Positions 17,016 to 26,992 are shown, counted from the first letter of the stretch. The stretch is DNA of 64,000 nucleotides from Pirellulaceae bacterium (GCA_018402565.1 JAGYIQ010000004.1:62001-126000), one strand, 5' to 3'. The notes: generated by a model not told the origin, from the sequence alone. Numbers and translations are program-made.

Positions 17016-18239
17016 ATGAGTGAAGATCTGAAAACGTGGGTCTCGCCCCTCTGGTTTGAACCCGTCTTCCGCCAATATCTCTGGGGCGGCAGGCGTCTGG
17101 GGGAAGTGCTGCACAAGCCGATCGCCGCGACCGGCCGCTTCGCCGAAAGCTGGGAAGTGGTCGACCATGGGGCCGACCAAAGCACCGTTCAGTGGGGCTG
17201 GGCGGGCCACTGGGACGGGGCGAGCCAGAGTCGAACTGAGGAGAAAATCGAGATGACGGCGGGGCCAGCTACCAGCCAGCATCAGCATGAGAAGCAGACT
17301 CCGAGCGATCCGTCTGGAGCCCCCGAATCGTTGATGGGCCGCAGCCTGGGAGATTTGATGCAGGCCTACGGCCCACAATTGGTCGGCCCACGCTGGTACG
17401 AGGAAATTCATGCCGCCAGCCAACCGGCGGGCCTTCGCGGACGGTTCCCCCTGCTGGTCAAATGGCTGGACGCCCAGCAAAACCTGTCGTTGCAGGTTCA
17501 CCCCAACAGCCAACAGGCCGCTCTATTGGATCCACCAGACCTGGGCAAATCCGAAGCCTGGTACGTCGCCGATGCGGCTCCCGGGGCCCGAGTCTACGCG
17601 GGGCTGTTGCCCGGTGTCGACCGAGCGGCCTGCGAACAGGCCATTGCAGATGGACGACTGGCCGAGGTCCTCTACCACTTCTCGCCCCAAGCCGGCGATT
17701 GCATCTACATCCCAGCCGGCACGATCCATGCCATCGGCGCGGGACTGTTGGTGGCCGAAGTGCAACAAGCCAGCGACACGACCTATCGCCTGCATGACTG
17801 GGATCGGGTCGGCGACGATGGCCGACCACGCGCCCTGCAAATCGAACAAGCCTTGGCGGTGGCCGATTGGCAACGCGGCCCCGTCCCCGCGGTCGTCCCG
17901 CAGCCCGCTCGGCTGGAGGCCGACTCGCTGAACGGGACGCACCCCGCCGATGGCAGCAGCGACTGCGAGCAGCTAGTAGAATGTCCTTACTTCACGCTGC
18001 GCCGATTCACCTTGCACGGCTCGCGCTCGCTGCCCAGCGATCGCTGCCAAATCCTGATCTGCCTCAGCGGAACCGCGGAACTCCGCTCGGCAGCCGACAC
18101 GACAGGCAACCCGCCGCACGGCAGCCCGCGCATCCAATTGGGCAGCACGGTGCTGCTGCCTTACCAGTGCCCAACCCAACAGTTGATCGCCTCGGAACCC
18201 GCCACGTTCCTATTGGCAAGTCTCCCGGAACTGCGCTGA
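17016..18239 (+). CDS. manA: Mannose-6-phosphate isomerase, class I
   Basis: 407 residues from ATG 17016 (MSEDLKTWVSPLWFEP). It interconverts fructose 6-phosphate and mannose 6-phosphate in the cytoplasm, feeding GDP-mannose. Family blocks are PVFRQYLWGGRRLGE, FPLLVKWLDAQQNLSLQVHPN with the zinc-site Gln/His, KSEAWYVADAAPGARVYAGL, IYIPAGTIHAIGAGLLVAEVQQ with the second His, and DWDRVG. Compared with short Bacillus-type enzymes there is a ~40-residue Ser/Thr/Gln-rich insertion (about residues 60-105). It starts opposite tatC and is followed after five bases by a 9-bp tandem array. It could serve the polysaccharide locus further right, though it is not linked to it. Confidence 0.88.
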   Translation: MSEDLKTWVSPLWFEPVFRQYLWGGRRLGEVLHKPIAATGRFAESWEVVDHGADQSTVQWGWAGHWDGASQSRTEEKIEMTAGPATSQHQHEKQTPSDPSGAPESLMGRSLGDLMQAYGPQLVGPRWYEEIHAASQPAGLRGRFPLLVKWLDAQQNLSLQVHPNSQQAALLDPPDLGKSEAWYVADAAPGARVYAGLLPGVDRAACEQAIADGRLAEVLYHFSPQAGDCIYIPAGTIHAIGAGLLVAEVQQASDTTYRLHDWDRVGDDGRPRALQIEQALAVADWQRGPVPAVVPQPARLEADSLNGTHPADGSSDCEQLVECPYFTLRRFTLHGSRSLPSDRCQILICLSGTAELRSAADTTGNPPHGSPRIQLGSTVLLPYQCPTQQLIASEPATFLLASLPELR

Positions 18240-18244
18240 GGACC

Positions 18245-18289
18245 CTGACTGACCTGACTGACCTGACTGTCTTGACTGTCTTGACTGCC
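18245..18289. repeat. 9-bp tandem array after manA
   Basis: Five nine-base units (CTGACTGAC x2, CTGACTGTC, TTGACTGTC, TTGACTGCC) start five bases after the manA stop. Each contains TGA, so it supplies extra stop codons in one frame. Confidence 0.8.
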
Positions 18290-18386
18290 TGGATCGTTGT
18301 GGCACACCTGCCACCGCGGGCGGAACATTCACGCAACCGGGCTCGCGGTGGCCAGCGGCCAGCCGAGGAACTACAATGAGGAACGT

Positions 18387-18506
18387 GGGGCTGGGGCATG
18401 CAGGCTAGCCGAAGCCCAGAACGGAGCTTGAACCGGATCAGCCGATCGCGTTCCCTTCCGCAGGTCCCATCCTCGAGCAACTTACGCTCGGGGATTTCCC
18501 CAGCCC
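18387..18506. other. Possible structured RNA or leader upstream of the DUF1080 gene
   Basis: GGGGCTGGGG at 18387-18396 can pair with CCCCAGCCC at 18498-18506, enclosing ~100 bases. Inside lies a clear hairpin, CCTCGAGC / GCTCGGGG (18471-18493) with a seven-base loop, and a GGCTAGCC palindrome. It ends 13 bases before ATG 18520, so it could be a 5' leader. I do not recognise any known riboswitch or ncRNA family. Confidence 0.25.
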
Positions 18507-18519
18507 GAATTGACTGTTG

Positions 18520-19566
18520 ATGATGCATTCACGCCACCATTGCCTGGGTTGCCGGCAACTGCCAGCTTCGGCTCGACGTCCACGACGGTTCGCTCGCTTG
18601 GTCGCCGCCGCCCTCACGTTCTGCTTATCCCTGACACTGCCCGTGGCCGCTCACGCCGATGACGCGGTGCCGTACCCGATCGAGTACGTTCAGGGCGAGT
18701 ACAGTGGGTCGATGCTGGTCGACGGCGTATGGCGCACGTATGGCCTGCAAGTCGTGGCTCGTGGCGAAGGCCGATTTACGGCCAACTTGCTGCCGGGTGG
18801 CCTGCCCGACACCGAGCGAGTGGACCCGTACCCGACCACGATGGAGGGCCAGTTCGACGGGGGGCGATTGGTATTGGCATCGGCCGGCGGCGTGCGACTG
18901 GAGTTCCAACCCCAGCCCGTTTATCGCTTTGTGCAATGGAGCGAGCCCGGTCGCGAGTCGGCGGTCCTGAATCGCGTGCAAAGGTTCAGCTCCACGCTGG
19001 GTTTGGCTCCGCCACCCACGGCCATCCAACTGTTTCGCAACGGGCAGATCCAAGGCTTGACCAACGCCAAGCTTTCCCCCGACGGAAACCTGGCGGTCGG
19101 CGCGAGTACCGATTTTCCTGTGGGGGATTTCCGCCTGCACGTCGAATTTCGCTTGCCGCTGCAACCCGACAAAAGCAACCAAGACCGCGGCAACAGCGGC
19201 ATCTACATGCAGCGACGTTACGAAATCCAAATTTTGGACTCGTTTGGGGAAAGGCCCGTGGAAAATAATGCCGGTAGCATTTACCGACAACGTGCCCCGC
19301 GAGCCAACCTGTCCCTGCCGCCACTCGCTTGGCAGACCTACGATATCTGGTTCCAGGCCGCCAAATTCGACGACGCGGGCCAGAAGACCGAGAATGCTCG
19401 GGTCACCGTCCTGCACAACGGGGTCGTGATCCACGACAAGGTCGAAATCACGGCCAAAACGGGAGCCGGCTGGAAAGAAGGACCGGAACCTCAACCGATC
19501 TTGTTCCAGGATCACACCGATCCCGTCGAATTCCGCAACGTCTGGTTGGTGAAAGGAACCCCCTGA
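18520..19566 (+). CDS. Secreted DUF1080 (3-keto-disaccharide hydrolase-like) protein
   Basis: 348 residues from ATG 18520 (TTG 18517 and ATG 18523 are alternatives). A long basic n-region precedes the hydrophobic LVAAALTFCLSLTLPVAAHA and a likely cleavage before DDAVPY. Residues ~45-155 form an uncharacterised domain beginning with PIEYVQGEYSGSMLVDG. From ~165 a DUF1080 ConA-like fold follows: AIQLFRNGQIQGL, FRLHVEFRLP, NSGIYMQRRYEIQILDSFG, WQTYDIWFQAAKFD, and PILFQDHTDPVEFRNVWL. The family binds or hydrolyses sugars outside the cytoplasm. It ends TGA 19564-19566, overlapping by one base the ATG of a small membrane protein, implying translational coupling. Confidence 0.8.
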   Translation: MMHSRHHCLGCRQLPASARRPRRFARLVAAALTFCLSLTLPVAAHADDAVPYPIEYVQGEYSGSMLVDGVWRTYGLQVVARGEGRFTANLLPGGLPDTERVDPYPTTMEGQFDGGRLVLASAGGVRLEFQPQPVYRFVQWSEPGRESAVLNRVQRFSSTLGLAPPPTAIQLFRNGQIQGLTNAKLSPDGNLAVGASTDFPVGDFRLHVEFRLPLQPDKSNQDRGNSGIYMQRRYEIQILDSFGERPVENNAGSIYRQRAPRANLSLPPLAWQTYDIWFQAAKFDDAGQKTENARVTVLHNGVVIHDKVEITAKTGAGWKEGPEPQPILFQDHTDPVEFRNVWLVKGTP

Positions 19567-19757
19567 TGCGCACCCTGTGGTGGATCTTCATCACCCTGCT
19601 CCGCCGCAGTTGGCTGATCGTCGCCGGCGTAATCCTGGGCCTGATCGCGCGCACGGCTCTGCCAACCACAACCGGCGAACCCGGCAGCGAGATCCTCAAC
19701 CCGGTCGCCAAAGCCCAATTCGACCGCGAGTGGGCCCCGTTCGAGAGCCAGCCGTAA
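19566..19757 (+). CDS. Small single-span membrane protein coupled to the DUF1080 gene
   Basis: 63 residues. The start ATG 19566-19568 overlaps the preceding stop as TGATG, the strongest reason to call it real. One hydrophobic helix (SWLIVAGVILGLIARTAL, ~15-32) follows a short amphipathic segment rich in W, L and R. The C-terminal 30 residues are hydrophilic (NPVAKAQFDREWAPFE). No family is recognised; it may be an anchor or accessory factor for the upstream secreted protein. Confidence 0.5.
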   Translation: MRTLWWIFITLLRRSWLIVAGVILGLIARTALPTTTGEPGSEILNPVAKAQFDREWAPFESQP

Positions 19758-19822
19758 TTCGCTCCAGCCCTCGTGCTCGGCCCACCCCCGCCGCGACCCG
19801 ACTCAATCCGGATGAACCCGAC

Positions 19823-20023
19823 TCAATCCGATTGCTTCAGGGATTTGACTTCGGGCTTGGGCGGCGACGACTTCTCGGTGCGAATCGTGTCCCACACCCG
19901 GTTCGGCTCTTTCCGCCGTGGCGCTACAAAGGCTCCGTCCTCGTTCTTGGGTCGGAGGGCATCTAGAATCACCCACGCCGATAGCAATACGCCCACGATC
20001 AAGGTAATCATCATGTAGATCAT
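19823..20023 (-). CDS. Small single-span membrane protein
   Basis: 66 residues from ATG 20023, preceded at about nine bases by GGAAGGGAG, a strong Shine-Dalgarno sequence; the alternative GTG three codons upstream would lie on top of that site. One N-terminal membrane helix (MITLIVGVLLSAWVILDAL) is followed by a charged cytosolic tail (RPKNEDGAFVAPRRKEPNRV, then EKSSPPKPEVKS). The topology resembles small phage-shock-like or sporulation-like anchors, but no family can be named. It is convergent with the 63-residue gene. Confidence 0.55.
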   Translation of the reverse strand: MIYMMITLIVGVLLSAWVILDALRPKNEDGAFVAPRRKEPNRVWDTIRTEKSSPPKPEVKSLKQSD

Positions 20024-20213
20024 CGTCGGCACTCCCTTCCGCAGTTAACGGCCCACAGGTCAACAGCACCTGCTCAGCGACACTTGGCCCGCAACTCTCA
20101 TGCCATATTGAAGGCCATTTAGGCGAAAGAGTCAACCTGAAATGCCGAACTCCCCCAATCGGAGGTCGTGGAGCCTAGAAGCACACTAGCCCGCCAGCGG
20201 CTCCGGTCCAACG

Positions 20214-20252
20214 CGAGGGGGTGATCACGAGGGGGCGATCACGAGGGGGTGG
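20214..20252. repeat. 14-bp array overlapping the thioesterase stop codon
   Basis: About 2.8 units of CGAGGGGGTGATCA/CGAGGGGGCGATCA. On the minus strand the unit reads TGATCGCCCCCTCG, and the TGA of the first unit (20239-20241) is the stop codon of the hotdog thioesterase, the same arrangement as at tatC and at 5948. Confidence 0.8.
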
Positions 20253-20808
20253 TTTCCCCCTGGGTAGATTCCCCAGACGTCACCAGGCAAGTGCAGTTGG
20301 CTGTCGCCACCAGCTTCCCATTCTGTGCGTGAATCTCGGCCTTCATAAAGCCCACCCGAGCCCCTCGTTTGACCATTTGTCCAACCGCAGTCAACCGAGT
20401 CGTCGTCACTGGGCGGACAAAATCGATCCGCATATCGATGGTGCCGAAACTCTGCGCATCGTCCAAGGTGCGGCCGAACGCGACTCCCATGGCCGTGTCC
20501 GCCAGCAAAGCCAAGACGCCACCATGCACGGTTCCCATCGGATTATGGTGCTTGGCATCCACATCCAACCGCACGGTCGCCTCGCCCCAGGTCTGATGAG
20601 GTTCGACAGTCATGCCAATCAGATCGCCCACCGGAGCGTGATCGTACCGCAATAAACTGGGGGAAGTCGTCGACAAAGCGAGTTCCAAACAAGTGCGAGA
20701 GAAACAGGAACGGAACGCACAGCGCATCGCCGTTTGACGCCACGCACGCGGCGTCTCAGAGTACCGCCGACCGGGGTTGAAGACAACCGCTGCAGGATTG
20801 AAATCCAC
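20239..20808 (-). CDS. PaaI/hotdog-fold thioesterase
   Basis: Up to 189 residues; the first ~40 are not family-like, so the start may be ATG at residue 28 (20727) or later. The hotdog core is clear: APVGDLIGMTVE, then HHNPMGTVHGGVLALLADTAMG with the HGG catalytic region, FGTIDMRIDFVRPV, and VATANCTCLV. Members hydrolyse acyl- or aryl-CoA thioesters in the cytoplasm; the substrate is unknown. It stands alone on the minus strand, 50 bp from the next gene upstream, whose 3' end faces its start. The C-terminal residues TTPS and the stop come from the 14-bp repeat. Confidence 0.75.
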   Translation of the reverse strand: MDFNPAAVVFNPGRRYSETPRAWRQTAMRCAFRSCFSRTCLELALSTTSPSLLRYDHAPVGDLIGMTVEPHQTWGEATVRLDVDAKHHNPMGTVHGGVLALLADTAMGVAFGRTLDDAQSFGTIDMRIDFVRPVTTTRLTAVGQMVKRGARVGFMKAEIHAQNGKLVATANCTCLVTSGESTQGETTPS

Positions 20809-20857
20809 GCCGCACCGCGTCTTCGGTGACTAAACACCCTCGGCTACTATCGGTCGC

Positions 20858-22504
20858 TCAATCGTTACCCACCTCACCAAAGATCTCCGGGGTCACGTCC
20901 AGGGCACTCTCCGCCGCCTTGCGTATGGCTGGATTTTCATCGACCAAAAAACGCCGAATCAGTCCCTTGGCCTCTGGCTGCAAGCTGCCGGCCAACGTTC
21001 CGATGGCGGCGACCTTTAACTTGACATCAGGATTTTGGGCCGCCTTGGACACCAAACTGAACAGCTCGTCCACGTTGCCAATGGAGCGGATCGCATGCAA
21101 CACTCGGACTTGCCGAATCCGATTCCCACTCGACAATTCCTCGGCCAGGACCCGATTGGTGGCGGGGTCCACCTTCAGGACCAACTGCCCGGTACTTCTC
21201 CGCACCGGTTCCTCCAACAAGTCATACGCCGCCAAGTAGCGTTGGATCGTACAGTCATGGAAAGCTTCTGCCGCTTTCCGTCGCACGCCTTCGTGGCCGT
21301 GATCCAACAAATTGAGCAAGCGTTTCATCGCTCGCGACAGGTTCCGCCGCCGCAACTCGGGAATCAACAGCATCAAGATTTCGGCATCCGTCTCCCGATC
21401 CAACAATTCGCCCACCATCTGATTGGCTCGCATGCCGGACACTTGCGTGATCATAGCCACAATCCGCCGCTTCAACACCAGCGTCGCCTGCTGCATGATC
21501 AAATGCAGGGCATCCAGTGCCTCGTCTTCGTAGGGCAAACAATTTTGGATCAAAGTCAACAATGCAAACTGCTCCGGCTCGGCCAAACCGCTAATGTCGG
21601 CAATCAACTCCCCCAACCAGAAGGGCTGTTGCAGGCGCCGCAAGTTGCTGGTGACCTCAAGCTGTTCGTTGCGACCAATCACTTGTAAAAATTTGCGTAG
21701 GAACAGCAGGTCGTTGCGCCGTCGCCACACCGACGTGATGCACGGCACCGGCCGAGTCAAGAACAGGAAACTGGCCAACTTTTCGACCACCGCCTCCGTC
21801 TCGCTATGCTCCAACAACTCCACCATATCGTCGTGAGCCGGATGCATTTTATCGGAGAGAATACGATCCAACAGCACGTCATCGTAGTCAGCAAACGTCA
21901 GATAAACCGTCAAGACCTCTGACCGCCCACCCAGTTTGTAGTGCTGTAGGGCGGCTTCCATTATCTGCCGCAACTTGGGCACCCCCGACGGCCACTTGAA
22001 GACCGGAGCCGGTGGCAATTGACGACTTTCATCCACTTGTCCAGTCGGCAATCCCAATAACTCGGCTGCTCGATCCCGCCGAGGGGCCTCGTTGATCATC
22101 TGGTTCCGGACATACAGCACTTTCACCAACCGCATCAACACGGCCGATGAAGTCGATCGATGCACGTAACTGGGCTGCATCGCCAATTTGATCAGGTCTG
22201 GCGCCAACGACACAACTTCCAAGTCGGCAATGGCATCAAAGGCATTGTGTTTGATCTGCAAGTCACTGTCGCACAAGGCCGCGCGAATGGCCTGCGAGAA
22301 ATCCAGTTCTTTCGATTTGAGCACCTCACGCTGTGCCGGTTGCCACAAATGCCAATGCTGGATCACCGCCAACAAGTTTTCGGGAGTCAAGTTGCGAATC
22401 AACTTCTCCCATTGCTCGCGCAAGGCCGTCTGCACCACGACTCGTGCCACGTCCACCGAAGTCGGATTGGCAGAGGATGACGATTCCGAATTGGGCAAGG
22501 GCAT
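20858..22504 (-). CDS. HEAT-repeat-like alpha-solenoid protein
   Basis: 548 residues, almost entirely helical with no signal peptide. Helix pairs of HEAT type can be traced, for example ALCDSDLQIKHNAFDAIADL, LLDHGHEGVRRKAAEAFHDC, SGNRIRQVRVLHAIRSIGNV, NPDVKLKVAAIGTLAGSL, and DENPAIRKAAESAL. HEAT solenoids are protein-interaction scaffolds; in planctomycetes many such proteins lack known partners. ATG 22504 is the first in-frame start and is followed by a Ser/Pro-rich tail. The next minus-strand gene upstream (22698) is 193 bp away. No enzymatic motif is visible. Confidence 0.7.
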   Translation of the reverse strand: MPLPNSESSSSANPTSVDVARVVVQTALREQWEKLIRNLTPENLLAVIQHWHLWQPAQREVLKSKELDFSQAIRAALCDSDLQIKHNAFDAIADLEVVSLAPDLIKLAMQPSYVHRSTSSAVLMRLVKVLYVRNQMINEAPRRDRAAELLGLPTGQVDESRQLPPAPVFKWPSGVPKLRQIMEAALQHYKLGGRSEVLTVYLTFADYDDVLLDRILSDKMHPAHDDMVELLEHSETEAVVEKLASFLFLTRPVPCITSVWRRRNDLLFLRKFLQVIGRNEQLEVTSNLRRLQQPFWLGELIADISGLAEPEQFALLTLIQNCLPYEDEALDALHLIMQQATLVLKRRIVAMITQVSGMRANQMVGELLDRETDAEILMLLIPELRRRNLSRAMKRLLNLLDHGHEGVRRKAAEAFHDCTIQRYLAAYDLLEEPVRRSTGQLVLKVDPATNRVLAEELSSGNRIRQVRVLHAIRSIGNVDELFSLVSKAAQNPDVKLKVAAIGTLAGSLQPEAKGLIRRFLVDENPAIRKAAESALDVTPEIFGEVGND

Positions 22505-22697
22505 GGCAAGATTCCACCGAAGGGAAACACTGGGAGGTCCGCCCTGCAGTTATCGGCGATCGCACCACGTCCCTCGTCCAGACGCCAAGAATTTCACACG
22601 AGAACCTGCGGAAACCAGGCAGGAGAGACGGATTCTACCGACTCTCCCGCCAATAACGATTCCAACGATTGAATACGAAACCGACTTCCGTAAAAAA

Positions 22698-23417
22698 CTA
22701 CTTCAAGACCTTCAACTGCACGTCCTTGTACTGGACCTTCATCGGCGGTCCCGTATGCAACTGAAACGCCAGGATACCCTCCGCGTCGGCTGCGTCCTTC
22801 TGGTCGTCGTGCACCTCGACGGTCGTCACTCCATTGATCACATGCTTCAGTTGGTTCCCTCGCGCAATGACTTCGTAGGTATTCCACTCCTGAGGTTGGT
22901 AACCATCCAAAAACGCCTGCTTGTCCCCATCCAACGCCTCAACCACCTTTTCGCCATCCGCGGCAATCTTGACCTTTTGCATTTGCGTCGCCAAGATCCC
23001 CCGCCCTCGTTCGTCGTACAAAATCCCAATCCATTGCTTGCCAAAGTCCATATCGGCTTGATACCCACCGACCACAAAATTATCAAACTCTTGGCTGCGG
23101 TACTGAATCCCCGAATTCCCCTCCTGCATGCGGAACTTCAACTTCAAATGAAAATCGCCAACCTTCCCACCACGCCAGATCAAAAACGTATTGCTGGCCA
23201 GATTGTTCTCGGCCGTGAACTGGCCGGTCAACGCCCCGTCCTCGACACTCCAATAGCCCTTCAATCCATCCCACCCCTCCATGGTCTTGCCATCAAAGAT
23301 CGACTTGAAGCCGTCCTCGTCCTGCCCCCACACCGCCGTGGAAGTCGCCGCCAAAACCAAGCCCAAACACCCTACCCACATCATTGCCAAACCACGGGCA
23401 AACCCACTCCAATTCAT
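22698..23417 (-). CDS. Secreted DUF1080 (3-keto-disaccharide hydrolase-like) protein
   Basis: 239 residues. It has a signal peptide at 1-32 (MWVGCLGLVLAATSTAVWGQ end). A single DUF1080 domain follows: GFKSIFDGKTMEGWDGL, YWSVEDGALTGQF, GDFHLKLKFRM, NSGIQYRSQEF, VGGYQADMDF, EWNTYEVIARGNQLKHVINGV, and AEGILAFQLHTGPPMKVQYKDVQL. This is the most canonical member of the family in the window. Such proteins are abundant in planctomycetes and are believed to act in the periplasm on sugars or sulfated glycans. The 277-bp gap upstream (23418-23694) shows nothing recognisable. Confidence 0.88.
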   Translation of the reverse strand: MNWSGFARGLAMMWVGCLGLVLAATSTAVWGQDEDGFKSIFDGKTMEGWDGLKGYWSVEDGALTGQFTAENNLASNTFLIWRGGKVGDFHLKLKFRMQEGNSGIQYRSQEFDNFVVGGYQADMDFGKQWIGILYDERGRGILATQMQKVKIAADGEKVVEALDGDKQAFLDGYQPQEWNTYEVIARGNQLKHVINGVTTVEVHDDQKDAADAEGILAFQLHTGPPMKVQYKDVQLKVLK

Positions 23418-23694
23418 AACTCATTCCTTCTCGATGTGTAACGATTCAATCGACCACGGTCCGCAACCCGTCCCCGCATGCGACCTCGCTCTGTCAGTTT
23501 AATCGAAATGACGTCCTCTCGCGACTCCCGCCCCACGACGGCCACCAGGCCCCGATAGTTGACTTGAAAAACCTATCGCGGCGAAAGACCAAACACCGAC
23601 AGACGACCGTCCCGGTGTTGGCCGTGCCAAACCGTCCTCAAACGTTCAGGAACCCCCTGAAGCCGCTGTTGTAAAACCACAAGAAACTCGGGGC

Positions 23695-24186
23695 TTACTT
23701 TTTGCCTTGAGCCCGCTTCTCTTGAAAGAAGGCGGTCAAGAGCTGGCCGCAGTCCGCCGCCATCACCCCGCCGATCACCTGGCATTGGTGATTCAATCGC
23801 GAGTCACTCAACAACTGGTAGACCGACTGGACCGCGCCCGCCTTGGGATCGTAAGCGCCAAAAATGACATGATCCAAGCGAGCCTGGAGGATCGCCCCTG
23901 CACACATCGGACAGGGCTCCAAGGTCACATACAAAGAACAGCCCGCCAGTCGCCAATCGCCCAATGCCGCGGCCGCCTGCGTGATCGCCAAGATCTCGGC
24001 GTGCGCCGTCGGGTCGCTCAATTGGATCTTCTGATTGAACGCCGCGCCGATGATCCGCAACTCGGGACTGATAATGACCGCCCCAACCGGCACCTCATCC
24101 GCCTCGTACGCCAACACCGCCTGCTGCAACGCTCGCTTCATGAAGAAGTGATGATCCACATCTTCCGGCAACGACTCCTTGATCAC
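23695..24186 (-). CDS. tadA: tRNA-specific adenosine deaminase
   Basis: 163 residues if started at GTG 24186, eight bases after the stop of the upstream gene; a longer open frame to 24465 merely reads through that gene. It deaminates A34 to inosine in the tRNA-Arg(ACG) anticodon. Zinc-dependent cytidine/adenosine deaminase motifs are present: TAHAE at 60-64 (His ligand 62, catalytic Glu 64) and EPCPMCAGA at 90-98 (Cys ligands 92 and 95). [15 protein letters not shown] is the usual N-terminal helix, so an ATG inside it would truncate the fold. Last gene of the minus-strand run that begins at 29687. Confidence 0.9.
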   Translation of the reverse strand: MIKESLPEDVDHHFFMKRALQQAVLAYEADEVPVGAVIISPELRIIGAAFNQKIQLSDPTAHAEILAITQAAAALGDWRLAGCSLYVTLEPCPMCAGAILQARLDHVIFGAYDPKAGAVQSVYQLLSDSRLNHQCQVIGGVMAADCGQLLTAFFQEKRAQGKK

Positions 24187-24193
24187 CGTCCAC

Positions 24194-26926
24194 TCACTTC
24201 TGCGTTTTCGCTGGTCGCACGATCTGAATCTTTTCAAAACCAGCCGTTGTTTGGAAACAAAAAATACCCAAGGGCTCCGACAGTCGAACGTCGGGACGGA
24301 TCGAAAACTCGTGTCCCGACCGCAGCTGATCCACCACCTGCTGCTGATCGATCCAACACTCAATCTTTTCCGCCGAAACCTTGATCCGCAAGTCGTACCA
24401 CTGCCCCGGCTCAAATCGGTGCACGGTCCGCGTGGCATTCCGAGCGGCGTCTTTGCCATCGACACTGGACAAGCCCACGGTCATGCCGCCCCAGCCACCC
24501 ACCACAAACGAGCAGTAACCATCCGCCACCGGGAAGGTGACGCCACAGAACATGTCACTGCCGTCGATCCGCTTCGCGCGAATCCGTATCTCGTAGTCCT
24601 CACGCGGCATGTCCGCCGCTGCCAAACCCGCCACCCCATCAAAGGTGATTCCCGTCAACACCTGCCCCATCTCCAGCGTCAAAACGCCCTCCTCGACCCA
24701 CACTTCTCCCTCCCCACCGTACGACGTCGTGCGCCAACCCTGCGTCGTCTGACCATCGTACAACTCAATCACTTGCGGCGGGTCGGCCGTCAACGCCGAC
24801 TCCTGCGCCGACTCCTGCGCTGACTCCTGCACCAACTCCTGCGCTGACTCCTGCACCGACCCCGCTTGCCCCTCCCTCTCCTGAGCGACCGCCTCCGGCA
24901 TCGCGGCTTCCTCGGTCACGGCTTCCTCGGTCAGGGTATCCTCGGTCACGGCTTCCTCGGTCACGGTATCCGAACTGACGAACTCGGCCGAAGCCAGATC
25001 GATGGCCACCGCAGCAATGTCCGGCTGGCTCTTCCGCAAGTCCACTTCCGAATACCCCAGGGCTTGCGACGTGCCGTCGGCCGCCGAGGCCCGAATCCAA
25101 AACCGATCCGGCAAGCTCCCTAAACTGGCTAAGGGCAACCAAAAACTGCCCCCCCGTGCCGACACCACCGTACGATGAACCACCGGGTCATTCGCCCGCT
25201 GGTACTCGTCGGCCAACCGCGTTGCAAAGGCCTCCGTAGCCTCGTAGCGTCGCCGCGTCTGCGGGCGAAAGCCCAGACGGTCCAAGGGATGAACCACTTC
25301 CACCGCGACCTCGATCTCGTCCCCCCAATCGCCCGGCAAGGTCCCCAGCAACTCCAATTGGCCATTGGAGGTCTCCGCCATCAAGCCAATTTCCGCAAAA
25401 TGAGGAAAACGCAGGAGTGGATCGCCAAAGTAAGTCATCATGTCCGCGTGCTCGCGGATCTCCTGCTCCAACATGTCCTGCGTCGGACTAAAAAAACGTG
25501 CTAACTGCTTGAGCAACTGTCGGTAATCGACCCCTTCGGCCTCTGACTCAAGTTCCGACGCCACCACCGCTTCCCGCGCGCCTTCCACCATGCGCCGCTT
25601 GGCCAACTGAATCCACCGCCCCACCTCCTGGACCTCCTGGTCCCGGTACAGCGTCAATAACTCCAAACCGAAACTCGCCAGTCCATACGGGGCGGTCACG
25701 CCGGTTCCCGCAATCACGGCCACTGGTCCCTGTTCCGAACGCTGCATGGTCTCCGCCAAACAATCCTGACGCAGATCAAACTGGCCCGTCGAGCAGGCCA
25801 ACAACAAGGCGATCGGCGACACCACACTGGCGATCTGCTCGGTGTTCCCCGTATCAATCGTCGGCACAATGCGATCGGGAAAGGCGGCGGCATCCAAGCA
25901 GTCGAAGGAGCCATGACCCATGTACACCCAGAACAACGCGCCGCGATTCAAGCTGGCGAATACCTGCTCGTGGTACCTATTTGGACCCGGGCAATACACA
26001 CTCCGCCAACTGGCGTGGGTCATCCCCACTTGAAACTGCCGCGGAATCAAATCCGTCAACAAGCGGGTGGCAGCGCCCTCCAGTACCTTGTCTTCAATCG
26101 CCCCAAAGCCGCCGACACCCGCGACAAACTCGATCCGCCGCCGAGCGAACTCGGGGTCCGGATCCGTCTCAAATCGCAACGTCTTGTCGATCACCACCGC
26201 CAACTGCTCGGGCGATTGAACCGACCAACGACCGATCGCCAACTCCGGCGCGCCATCGTCATCCAAGTCCGCGTACCAATGGTCCGTCGCCACTCGGGCT
26301 CGCCCGCCAAACCGAGCACTGACCTCGGACGCTACATAACGAGTGGGCACACGGGTTCCCTGAAAATCGAAGAGACCCGGGACGTCCCCCACCAATAAGA
26401 CAAACTGCAGACCCGTCGCATGATGCTGCCGCAGCAGTTCCTTCAATGGCTCCGGCGACGGCGGGCAATCCACCAAACCAATCCGATGCCCTTGGCCCGC
26501 TCGATAAGCCAACCAGGGCTCCAAGGTCTCACGCCATGCCACCGGGCAAACCACCAAGGTATCGAAGGATGGGAGGGCCTCGGCAGCCAAATCCCAGCCC
26601 CAGGCCGCCGAGTCCGCAGCCTCGGCAACCGCCGACCCCATCGCCGGCGATGCCACCGACCGCGTCCCCATCACCGCCGCCCGACGCCCCAACGACTCGC
26701 TCCAGACTTCCGCCCGCGCTTCAACCGTTGACTCGGCATTCGCCTCGAATGACAACTCGGCCCGCGGCAATCCCTCCCGCGACACCGCCGTATCCCCATA
26801 GGGTACCGCCACCAACGGAGCCACCGAGCGGAAGCCCCACCGCCAGGCCACCAGGACCGACCCGACCGCCAAGACGATCAAAAGTCCCCATCCCAGTCGT
26901 TTCACAATCGAACTTGACATTCGCAT
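24194..26926 (-). CDS. Gingipain-like (peptidase C25) protein fused to a DUF1080 lectin-fold domain
   Basis: 910 residues. An N-terminal membrane helix ([18 protein letters not shown], ~11-28) anchors an extracytoplasmic protein. Residues ~120-520 resemble C25 peptidases: [51 protein letters not shown] with the likely catalytic His 338, [11 protein letters not shown] with the likely nucleophile Cys 378, and FGDPLLRF. An acidic linker at ~645-715 is made of repeats (TEEAVTE from 15-bp units, SAQES from 12-bp units). A DUF1080 domain ends the protein (~725-905; [27 protein letters not shown]). It is a probable cell-surface cysteine protease with a carbohydrate-binding tail. It lies between the methyltransferase and tadA. 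Confidence 0.75.
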   Translation of the reverse strand: MRMSSSIVKRLGWGLLIVLAVGSVLVAWRWGFRSVAPLVAVPYGDTAVSREGLPRAELSFEANAESTVEARAEVWSESLGRRAAVMGTRSVASPAMGSAVAEAADSAAWGWDLAAEALPSFDTLVVCPVAWRETLEPWLAYRAGQGHRIGLVDCPPSPEPLKELLRQHHATGLQFVLLVGDVPGLFDFQGTRVPTRYVASEVSARFGGRARVATDHWYADLDDDGAPELAIGRWSVQSPEQLAVVIDKTLRFETDPDPEFARRRIEFVAGVGGFGAIEDKVLEGAATRLLTDLIPRQFQVGMTHASWRSVYCPGPNRYHEQVFASLNRGALFWVYMGHGSFDCLDAAAFPDRIVPTIDTGNTEQIASVVSPIALLLACSTGQFDLRQDCLAETMQRSEQGPVAVIAGTGVTAPYGLASFGLELLTLYRDQEVQEVGRWIQLAKRRMVEGAREAVVASELESEAEGVDYRQLLKQLARFFSPTQDMLEQEIREHADMMTYFGDPLLRFPHFAEIGLMAETSNGQLELLGTLPGDWGDEIEVAVEVVHPLDRLGFRPQTRRRYEATEAFATRLADEYQRANDPVVHRTVVSARGGSFWLPLASLGSLPDRFWIRASAADGTSQALGYSEVDLRKSQPDIAAVAIDLASAEFVSSDTVTEEAVTEDTLTEEAVTEEAAMPEAVAQEREGQAGSVQESAQELVQESAQESAQESALTADPPQVIELYDGQTTQGWRTTSYGGEGEVWVEEGVLTLEMGQVLTGITFDGVAGLAAADMPREDYEIRIRAKRIDGSDMFCGVTFPVADGYCSFVVGGWGGMTVGLSSVDGKDAARNATRTVHRFEPGQWYDLRIKVSAEKIECWIDQQQVVDQLRSGHEFSIRPDVRLSEPLGIFCFQTTAGFEKIQIVRPAKTQK

Positions 26927-26992
26927 GGTCCGTTCTCCCTGGGTAGACGCCGGAGACCCTCAGGCTCCCGCGAGCTTGAATCCACCAGCGTT

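Noticed and set aside
23573..23785. 70-residue minus-strand frame overlapping the tadA 3' end
   Set aside because: Arg/Gly-rich, out of frame with tadA, and without a ribosome binding site.
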